Shown piece after piece: positions 23,007 through 29,723 of a DNA stretch of 33,199 nt. Positions within the stretch are counted from its first letter, which is position 1; each line of letters opens with the position of its first letter. A program made the translations under genes and the position numbers. Source of the DNA: Nostoc sp. LEGE 12450 (GTDB lineage: Bacteria > Cyanobacteriota > Cyanobacteriia > Cyanobacteriales > Nostocaceae); assembly GCF_015206895.1 (NCBI RefSeq), contig NZ_JADEXU010000084.1:1-33199 (forward strand), in the 5' to 3' direction. The notes under the pieces are model-generated. The model did not search any database. It was not told the origin of the DNA and saw only the letters and a program-made list of their open reading frames with translations.

Positions 23007-23370
23007 GATAAACTGATATCACTGATTAGAATAGTGATAGAAATTAATTATTCTTCCCTTTTAATAAAGAGAAATAAGTCTCCAAATAATTGGATGCACC
23101 TTATATTAAAATTGCGAGTTTAAGCAGACTTTAATTAGAGGTAAAATAAGATCAAATTTCAATACTGCTCGGTTAATACCAATTTATTTTAAAGCTGCAT
23201 AGAATTCGATCCCCCCTAGCCCACGCCAGTCGCTCCACTTGGGGAGACCCCAAGACCGCGCTGGCTCCCCTTAATAAGGGAGGAACCGGAAAAACATCTA
23301 TCAAAGTCCCCCTTTTTAAGGGGGATTTAGGGGGATCAAGATATGTGCAACTTCACATTTTACTACTCAA
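23007..23370. other. Intergenic region between aroA and the PEP-CTERM gene
   Basis: This 364-bp stretch holds repeats only: a solo MITE-type end CAATACTGCTCGGTTAAT at 23160-23177 (a diverged relative of the 12249 element) and the palindromic element at 23208-23337. The A+T-rich part at 23007-23150 probably contains the promoter of the PEP-CTERM gene. Confidence 0.5.
23208..23337. mobile_element. 130-bp palindromic MITE-like element
   Basis: The outer ends GATCCCCCCTAG and TTAGGGGGATC are inverted repeats. The interior has further pairs, GCCAGTCGCTCC...GCGCTGGC and CCCCTTTTTAAGGGGG, the latter near 23310-23334. This is the GGGGGATC-type element common in Nostoc genomes. It is non-coding and lies just downstream of aroA. 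Confidence 0.65.
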
Positions 23371-24651
23371 TTATTCTTCTAACATTTTGAAGAAGCGAGT
23401 AAAGTAATCTGGAAAGGTTTTAGCTGTGCAGCCAGGATCTTTAATTACAATTCCTGGAACCTTCAAACCAGTGACAGCAAAAGCCATCGCCATTCTATGA
23501 TCGTGATAGGTTTCAATTGCTGCTGGGGTTATGGGGCCTGGCTCAATTTTCAGTCTATCTGGAAATTCTTCAACCTCAACACCTAGCCGACGCAACTCTG
23601 TGACAACAGCTTTAATTCGGTCAGTTTCTTTATAGCGAATATGTTCTACGTTACGAATGGTAATCGGTGAACTGGCAAAAGGCGCGATCGCACCTAATGT
23701 TTGCACTAAATCCGAGATATCATTCATATCAATGTCGATGCCTTGCAATTGCTTCGGCCCCGTCACTTCGGTGTAATCATCCGAAGCTTTAACTTCGCAA
23801 CCCATCTGTTCTAAAACATCTAGCCACAGAATATCACCCTGACACGATTGTTTCGTCAAATGTTTGACGCGCACCCGTCCCCCCGTGACGGCGGCGGCGG
23901 CAAAAAAGTAAGAAGCATTTGACGCATCGGGTTCTACTGTATAATGTTGAGCTTGGTAACGTTGACCCGCTTTGATCTGAAATTGATTATCGCCGATTTG
24001 ATTCACCTCCACGCCAAAATCTGCCATCAGACGACAGGTCATTTTGACGTAAGATTGAGAAACTAACGTCCCCTCAACCTCAATGCTCGTATCTTGTTGA
24101 GCATAAGGCGCAATCATCAGCAATGCCGAAAGTTGCTGACTTGTTTGGTTAGCTTTTAACCGAAAATTTCCGCCAGCGAATCCTTGGCTATAGACGGTGT
24201 AGGGCATAAACCCGGAGTTTCCCTCAAAGTTAACGGTTGCTCCACCCGTTTGTAGCACTGTCAGCATATCACCCATCGGTCGTTCTCGCATTCTGGGAAC
24301 GCCATCTAGACGATATTCACCGTTACCTAGTGCCACCAACGCCGAGATAAACCGTGCAGCTGTACCTGCCAAACCCACAAATAAATCTGCCTGTTTAGCT
24401 GGGATGTCACCTCCTCTTCCTGCAACCTGAATCTGAGCCAAATTAGGATTTAACGTAATGGGAATGCCTAATTGCTCTACACATTTGACAAAATACTCGC
24501 TGTCTTCACTAAATAAGGCATTTTCTAAAATGGAGTCACCTTGTGCCAAAGCAGCCACAAGCAACGCCCGATTGGTAAGACTTTTAGAACCGGGAATTTC
24601 TACCGTGGCATCCACTGGCCGATTTAGAGCAGGAATTGCAATGGTATCCAC
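23371..24651 (-). CDS. aroA: 3-phosphoshikimate 1-carboxyvinyltransferase (EPSP synthase)
   Basis: A 426-residue EPSP synthase, the sixth shikimate-pathway step, joining phosphoenolpyruvate and shikimate-3-phosphate. Substrate motifs are present: GSKSLTNRAL (Lys23, Ser24, Arg28), PRMRERPMG near residues 119-127, DMNDISDLVQTLG (catalytic Asp), RYKETDRI, YHDHRMAM and DPGCTAKTFPDYF. The phosphoenolpyruvate loop at about 90-101 reads LFVGLAGTAARF, where the usual form is LFLGNAGTAMRP: Leu replaces the conserved Asn and Phe replaces Pro, while Gly96, Thr97 and Arg100 are kept. The GTG start has AGAGG upstream. No aromatic pathway genes adjoin it, as is usual in cyanobacteria. Confidence 0.95.
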   Translation of the reverse strand: MDTIAIPALNRPVDATVEIPGSKSLTNRALLVAALAQGDSILENALFSEDSEYFVKCVEQLGIPITLNPNLAQIQVAGRGGDIPAKQADLFVGLAGTAARFISALVALGNGEYRLDGVPRMRERPMGDMLTVLQTGGATVNFEGNSGFMPYTVYSQGFAGGNFRLKANQTSQQLSALLMIAPYAQQDTSIEVEGTLVSQSYVKMTCRLMADFGVEVNQIGDNQFQIKAGQRYQAQHYTVEPDASNASYFFAAAAVTGGRVRVKHLTKQSCQGDILWLDVLEQMGCEVKASDDYTEVTGPKQLQGIDIDMNDISDLVQTLGAIAPFASSPITIRNVEHIRYKETDRIKAVVTELRRLGVEVEEFPDRLKIEPGPITPAAIETYHDHRMAMAFAVTGLKVPGIVIKDPGCTAKTFPDYFTRFFKMLEE

Positions 24652-24871
24652 GTTAAACCTCTACGTAGGCGGTTAGCTACAACTTTATATATTGCCATAT
24701 TGTCAAGCAATTTGGATTTTAGATTTTAGATTGCATCACAGGAGCAGTAAAAAATAACCAATTCCCCATTCTCAATTCCCAATAGTTTGTAGTTGAGTGA
24801 AAAATTTGATCTTGCTTTTGGGAATACTTAATTTATTCACTTGAATAATCTAGAACTTAGGCATTATCAAT

Positions 24872-25699
24872 ATGAAACGGATTAAACCATTCCTATATTT
24901 TCTAACCTTTTCCTTACCATTGGGTTTGCTTTCTGCTTTAACAGCACCGGTACATGCTCAGTCGTACCATTCCAACAAAACTTGGCAAATTAGTCAGGCA
25001 TTTAAGCCACCACAGCGAGGAAAACCTCCTGCAAGTGCTGGTGGTTCTACCCGTGGCGGCTCTTGCCTAATAGGGAAAAAATTAATAACTCCCTTAATGC
25101 CTCCAGATAAATTAGGGCTGACATTTGCTCAACATCCAACATTTTTCTGGTATGTACCTCCATTTCAAGTTAAAACAGCTAAGTTTGTGCTGCTATCTGA
25201 AGACCAGAATGTATTTTATGAAACGTCTTTTAAGCTTCCTGCTAAACCTGGAATTATTAGCTTCAAACTTCCTGAGAGTTCCCCCGGTCTTACTGTAGGT
25301 AAAACTTATCACTGGTATCTAACAATTGTTTGTAATACTCAAGACTCCAGCGACAATCCGACTGTAGAAGGTTGGGTGGAACGCACTCAACCAGGCTCAT
25401 CGTTGTCGGAGGCGTTAGCAAAGGCAAATGTGTACAAGTTACCCACCATCTATGCAGAAGCTGGGATTTGGCATGAAGCGCTGACTAGTTTGGTGCAGCT
25501 ACGCCGGACTGAGCCGAATAATTTTAAAGCGAAGCTAGATTGGAGACAATTTTTGAAGTCTGTAGGTTTGAGTGCGATCGCTTCAGAACCATTGATCGAT
25601 TGTTGCACATCTAAGAAAGAAGGGTATGGGGCTAAAGCAGAATTCCCAACTCTTGTACAGACGCGATTCATCGCGTCTCCACCCCTAACTCAGCACTAA
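24872..25699 (+). CDS. DUF928 family secreted protein
   Basis: A 275-residue protein with a signal peptide (MKRIKPFLYFLTFSLPLGLL...VHAQS, cut near residue 30) and a DUF928 domain: GKKLITPLMPPDKLGLTFAQ, HPTFFWYVP, and GKTYHWYLTIVC. DUF928 proteins are cyanobacterial, secreted and uncharacterised. The next gene, a CHASE2 receptor cyclase, begins 5 bp after the stop, so the two are translationally coupled. The last 15 or so residues (LVQTRFIASPPLTQH) are encoded by a dispersed palindrome and an ACTCAGCAC repeat, meaning the original C-terminus was probably replaced or extended by repeat DNA. A periplasmic partner of the CHASE2 sensor is the likely role, by inference. Confidence 0.85.
   Translation: MKRIKPFLYFLTFSLPLGLLSALTAPVHAQSYHSNKTWQISQAFKPPQRGKPPASAGGSTRGGSCLIGKKLITPLMPPDKLGLTFAQHPTFFWYVPPFQVKTAKFVLLSEDQNVFYETSFKLPAKPGIISFKLPESSPGLTVGKTYHWYLTIVCNTQDSSDNPTVEGWVERTQPGSSLSEALAKANVYKLPTIYAEAGIWHEALTSLVQLRRTEPNNFKAKLDWRQFLKSVGLSAIASEPLIDCCTSKKEGYGAKAEFPTLVQTRFIASPPLTQH
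25660..25677. repeat. Palindrome inside the DUF928 coding end
   Basis: GACGCGATTCATCGCGTC is a near-perfect palindrome with a 2-nt centre. It belongs to the same GACGCGAT-type repeat seen inside the 12249 MITE, here lying in frame in the last codons of the DUF928 gene. Confidence 0.75.
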
Positions 25700-25704
25700 A
25701 TCTT

Positions 25705-27933
25705 ATGTGGGCAAAGCTGAAATCGCAAATCTGGCAATGGCGTGGTGTTTTACTTGCTGTTCCTAATATTACAGCCCTGGTGATTGCACTACGTTTGACT
25801 GGATTACTGCAATTGTTGGAATTGGCAGCACTAGATCAATTTTTTCTCCTCCGTCCACAAGAATCGCCTGATACCCGCATCGTCATAGTTGAAATTAATG
25901 AGGCAGATATCCGTAAGCAGGGCCAGTGGCCTATGTCTGATGGAAAACTTGCCAGTTTGTTAGAGAAAATCAAACAGCAACAACCCAGAGCGATTGGTTT
26001 AGATATTTATCGTGATTTACCCGTCAATCCTGGTCATGAAGCTTTACTTAAGGTGTTTAAATCTACTCCAAATTTGATTGGAGTCCAAAAAGTCTCTGAT
26101 ACTGTTGATAGTTCGGCAGTTGATTCGTCTCCAGAACTAAAGCAACTTGATCAAATTGGGTCAAATGATTTACCCATAGATGGGGATGGGAAAATTCGGC
26201 GAGCATTATTATATGTAAATTTAAAAAATGACGAGATTCTCGAAAGCTTTGGGTTAAAACTGGCATTGTTGTACTTAAAGCCTGAAGGTATTACTGCCAA
26301 GCCAGCAGCAACTAACTCTAATTATTTGCAGTTAAAGCGGGGTGTTTTCCCGATTTTTGAAGCTAATGATGGGGGTTATGTCCGAGCAGATGCGGGAAGT
26401 TACCAAGTTCTGTTGAACTACCGGGGACGGATACAGCAGTTTACTAAAGTTTCTCTGGGCGAAGTGCAAGATAAACCCATTCCACCAGGCTTAATGCGGG
26501 GCAAGGTGGTGTTAATTGGTGCTACTGCTGAAAGTTTGAAGGATCTATTCTATACGCCTTACAGCAGTAATGTCTTGACTGATCCAGAACGAATGGCGGG
26601 TATAACAATTCATGCTAATTTGATTAGTCAAATTTTAAGTACGGCAATGGATGATCGTTCATCGATCGAGTGTTTACCTGAGCCGCTAGAATGGCTATCA
26701 ATTTTAATTTGGTCAATTATTGGCGCTAGCTTGTGTTGGTTACAACGCCACAGTAGCAACCAGAAAACCCTTATGGCTGTTAGTGTTTTGCTAGCAGCTG
26801 GCGGTTTAATTGGTGGTAGTTTTCTTGCGTTTTTGGCTGGTTGGTGGATTCCTGTTGTCCCTTCATTGCTGGCATTCGCTGGTTCTGCGATCGCACTTAC
26901 TCAGTATATTGCTCAAAGCGCTACCGAGATGCGAAAAACTCTCGGACGCTATCTAACTGATGAAATCGTCTCCAATATCCTAGAAACTCCTTCTGGATTA
27001 AAGCTAGGGGGAGAACGGAGAAAAGTTACGGTTTTAGTGTCTGATTTAAGAGGATTTTCGGCTATTTCCGAACAATTGCCCCCTGAAGAAGTAGTAAAGA
27101 TTTTGAATCTTTATTTGGGAACAATGACAGATGTGATTAATCAGTATAAAGGCACGATTAATGAGTTTATGGGTGATGGCATTTTTGTGATATTTGGTGC
27201 GCCAATTAGCCGCATAGATGATTCCCAACGAGCGATCGCTTGTGCTATTGCTATGCAATTGGCAATGCAGCAAGTAAATGAAAAAAATCAGCAAATGAAT
27301 TTCCCAATCCTCGAAATGGGAATTGGGATGAATACAGGGGAAGCCGTAGCAGGAAATGTAGGTTCTCAAAAACGCGCTCAATATACAGTTATTGGCAGTC
27401 ATGTTAATTTGGCTGCTCGAATTGAATCTTATACAGTGGGAGGGCAGATTTTAGTTTCTGAAAATACCTGTAAAGATGCCAATATTGACCTCCAAATTGC
27501 TGGGCAACTACAAATAGAACCCAAAGGGATGAGACACCCTGTGACAATTTGTGAAATTCGTGGCATTGGCGGTAAATATAATTTATTCTTGCCTGATGAT
27601 GATGATGAAATGATCATTCTCAATCAAGAAGTACCTGTAAAATACACCATTTTACAGGGAAAATATGCAGTGGGCAAAGTATTTCTGGGAGCATTGATTA
27701 GCCTATCTGGAAAAGGGGCGCAATTGCGATCGTTAGATTCTTTAGAAATATTGAGTAATCTCAAACTCAAGCTATTGATTGAAGCAGAAATGGCTACAGA
27801 AGAAGAACATATCTATGCCAAGGTGATCCAACAGTCTAATGTTGACGAGCATCTTTTTCTGCTTCGGTTTACAGCCGTTCCCCCAAAAGCGATCGCAATT
27901 CTCAATGCACTGCGTCAGCCTGAATCAAGTTAG
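25705..27933 (+). CDS. CHASE2-domain class III nucleotidyl cyclase with PilZ-like C-terminus
   Basis: A 742-residue receptor cyclase. After an N-terminal membrane helix (about 17-40), a periplasmic CHASE2 sensor runs to about residue 320 (DTRIVIVEINEADIRKQGQW, RGKVVLIGATAESLKDLFYT). Membrane helices follow at about 328-346, 355-378 and 380-402, then a class III cyclase domain at about 438-600. Metal-binding Asp447 (VSDLRGF) and Asp491 (FMGDG) are present, as are Asn568 and Arg572 (VNLAARIES). The purine-specifying position just before FMGD is Glu487, where adenylyl cyclases have Lys; the second specificity position is Thr561. Residues 645-735 resemble a PilZ domain (FLGALISLSGKGAQLRS) but lack its RxxxR. 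Start ATG is 5 bp after the DUF928 stop. Confidence 0.9.
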   Translation: MWAKLKSQIWQWRGVLLAVPNITALVIALRLTGLLQLLELAALDQFFLLRPQESPDTRIVIVEINEADIRKQGQWPMSDGKLASLLEKIKQQQPRAIGLDIYRDLPVNPGHEALLKVFKSTPNLIGVQKVSDTVDSSAVDSSPELKQLDQIGSNDLPIDGDGKIRRALLYVNLKNDEILESFGLKLALLYLKPEGITAKPAATNSNYLQLKRGVFPIFEANDGGYVRADAGSYQVLLNYRGRIQQFTKVSLGEVQDKPIPPGLMRGKVVLIGATAESLKDLFYTPYSSNVLTDPERMAGITIHANLISQILSTAMDDRSSIECLPEPLEWLSILIWSIIGASLCWLQRHSSNQKTLMAVSVLLAAGGLIGGSFLAFLAGWWIPVVPSLLAFAGSAIALTQYIAQSATEMRKTLGRYLTDEIVSNILETPSGLKLGGERRKVTVLVSDLRGFSAISEQLPPEEVVKILNLYLGTMTDVINQYKGTINEFMGDGIFVIFGAPISRIDDSQRAIACAIAMQLAMQQVNEKNQQMNFPILEMGIGMNTGEAVAGNVGSQKRAQYTVIGSHVNLAARIESYTVGGQILVSENTCKDANIDLQIAGQLQIEPKGMRHPVTICEIRGIGGKYNLFLPDDDDEMIILNQEVPVKYTILQGKYAVGKVFLGALISLSGKGAQLRSLDSLEILSNLKLKLLIEAEMATEEEHIYAKVIQQSNVDEHLFLLRFTAVPPKAIAILNALRQPESS

Positions 27934-28203
27934 GGCATCAATATTTAAATGATAACGAAGGGAGGTGTATGTAAATAAGGTTAGCTGAAAAAGTAGTTAG
28001 TTCAGAATTTTTTAAAACAGTAACAATTGTTGCTGATGCAACCAAGCGATCGCGGTAAGATTTTGGACTTAAGCCTGATCCAACTCCAATAACTCCTTAA
28101 TAATTCGTAATTTTTAATTTATGCTATGGAGCAGCTAAGTTGAGTGATGGAGACAAAAATATGATTTTTCTAAAACTGAAATTCAATTACATCCAAAAGA
28201 AAA

Positions 28204-28509
28204 ATGACGAACATAAACAACTTTCAAAAACTTGTAGAACTTGCAAATGAATATGGGATTATTTGCCAGCCAACGCCAGAAGAATGCTTAATTGCATCCT
28301 TGCCTGGAGAGGATGATTTTTTATTAGCTTTTACTTGGTCTGGTGTCGTTGAAGGAGAGCCGCCAGAGCATGAATTAATAGCAATTAGTGTACAAGATAT
28401 AGTTAAAGAAGTTACTGTTGCAGCTTGGCAGATTCCTATTTATTTATTCGGAAACGTCTTAAGACAGGCTCAGATGCTGGTTGCTGCTCACAAAGATTTT
28501 TTTAGCTAG
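28204..28509 (+). CDS. Small protein of unknown function
   Basis: A 101-residue acidic, soluble protein (MTNINNFQKLVELANEYGI...) with no signal peptide, membrane segment or recognised motif. The frame has natural cyanobacterial codon use, and AAAAGAAAA precedes the ATG, a weak ribosome site. It is separated from the cyclase by 270 bp that contain no gene. Family unknown to me. Confidence 0.6.
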   Translation: MTNINNFQKLVELANEYGIICQPTPEECLIASLPGEDDFLLAFTWSGVVEGEPPEHELIAISVQDIVKEVTVAAWQIPIYLFGNVLRQAQMLVAAHKDFFS

Positions 28510-28561
28510 CAGATAAGCCTCAATACATTAAGAGACTATTTATAAAGTAAATCTTAAGTAA

Positions 28562-28592
28562 GGTGCGTTAGGACTAAAGTCCATAACGCACC
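28562..28592. repeat. Hairpin repeat GGTGCGTTA...AACGCACC
   Basis: GGTGCGTTAGGAC and GTCCATAACGCACC pair along nearly their whole length (one bulged base), about 50 bp after the 101-residue gene. It is a typical cyanobacterial dispersed hairpin and could also act as a terminator, although no T-run follows. Confidence 0.65.
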
Positions 28593-28784
28593 GAAAATCT
28601 TTGACAGTGCGTTACGCTGACGCGATAACACACCCTATAAAACTAGGGTTAGGTTTCTGAAGCTTAGATGTTAGCAATAATACTTTTCAAACAACCTCTT
28701 AGTGATATTCCTGATAGACTTGACTTGCGCTGTAAAATTTAATCGGATAACCTGAGCGATCGCAATTGTTTTCTAAGAAAATCA

Positions 28785-29141
28785 ATGAACAAATTCTTAC
28801 TGAGTTTGCTTTCTTCTCCTGTGCTGATTAGCTCCATTCTCTCTATGGGAGTAATGCTGAATCAAGCACAAGCTATAGAGCCAGAACCAGCAACCCAAAG
28901 CACAGACCGTCTATCTTGTATCCGCAATAAACATAAAGTGGGTTTAGTATGTGCCAGGGCTTCTGTATTGGCTCAAATTCCTAACTATCAGCGTGAAATA
29001 GAGTTTTCTCAAGAAGATGCTCCCATGCTGGAGTTCAATGACGAAGAAAGCAATGTGGCAATCAACTTATTTGGCTGCGATTGTCCTGCTTGTATAAATT
29101 CTTTACGTCAGATGCGCGGCGCTACACCTTTGGTATATTAG
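28785..29141 (+). CDS. Small secreted cysteine-containing protein of unknown function
   Basis: A 118-residue protein with a signal peptide (MNKFLLSLLSSPVLISSILS...NQAQA, cut near residue 30). The mature part of about 88 residues has five cysteines: two in SCIRNKHKVGLVCARAS, spaced 11 residues apart, and three in GCDCPACINSLRQMRG (a CxCxxC cluster). The latter could bind metal or form disulfides. No family recognised. A strong terminator follows at 29181. It is a single gene between two repeat blocks. Confidence 0.7.
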   Translation: MNKFLLSLLSSPVLISSILSMGVMLNQAQAIEPEPATQSTDRLSCIRNKHKVGLVCARASVLAQIPNYQREIEFSQEDAPMLEFNDEESNVAINLFGCDCPACINSLRQMRGATPLVY

Positions 29142-29180
29142 AATTCTACAAATTTATCTTTGTCTTAAGCAACATTCACA

Positions 29181-29226
29181 AGCTTTAGTGAGGGCACAAC
29201 ATTGTTGAACCCTCATTAAAGCTTTT
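29181..29226 (+). terminator. Intrinsic terminator
   Basis: AGCTTTAGTGAGGG (29181-29194) and CCCTCATTAAAGCT (29210-29223) form a 14-bp stem with one G-T wobble, followed by TTT, downstream of the cysteine-rich protein gene. Confidence 0.85.
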
Positions 29227-29293
29227 GATAAGTAAGTTGGCACAATAAAATCAAACTATGTAAAGAAAAATGAACTAGCCTAAAACCCTTCTA

Positions 29294-29330
29294 CCTATTG
29301 CCTATTGCCTATTGCCTATTGCCTATTGCC
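29294..29330. repeat. Heptameric short tandem repeat (CCTATTG)5
   Basis: Five perfect copies of CCTATTG (29294-29328) lie between convergent genes. This is a second heptamer class, distinct from the CCAATGA block at 16893. Confidence 0.9.
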
Positions 29331-29375
29331 TTATCCCAACGACAATTATTTACGCCAACTTACTTGTTCCAATAA

Positions 29376-29723
29376 TTACGCTGATTTTTCCACACGCAAA
29401 CCAAAGTAGGTCAAAACAAGCTCAGTTGAGCCACTATTGAAAACTTCATGTACCTCTCCCACTTCTATCGCTACGCAATTCCCTGGAAGCAGGGGGTATT
29501 CTGTACCATCAATATGAATTACTCCTGAACCAGCTTCCACAAAGAATACTTCGCACATATCTTGATGCGCGTGTGCTGGTGCGGTTTGTCCGGGAGCAAA
29601 ACGCGCTTGAGAAAAGTTAGTTAGGTGAGGCAAATCGCCGAAGCGTAACATCACCTTTTTCTTGATTTCGGGATTGTGAGAGACAGATTCTTCTGGTAAG
29701 TCTTTCAGAGAATTGGTAATCAT
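29376..29723 (-). CDS. Single-domain cupin protein
   Basis: A 115-residue cupin_2 protein. Cupin motif 1 is PGQTAPAHAHQDMCEVFFVE (metal-binding His, His and Glu), and motif 2 is LLPGNCVAIEVGEVHEVFN (His). The fold usually binds a metal and small acidic or sugar ligands. Its ATG overlaps the stop of the upstream fusion gene by 4 bp (ATGA), so the two are translationally coupled and probably work together. The enzymatic role is unknown. The CCTATTG repeat block lies downstream. Confidence 0.85.
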   Translation of the reverse strand: MITNSLKDLPEESVSHNPEIKKKVMLRFGDLPHLTNFSQARFAPGQTAPAHAHQDMCEVFFVEAGSGVIHIDGTEYPLLPGNCVAIEVGEVHEVFNSGSTELVLTYFGLRVEKSA

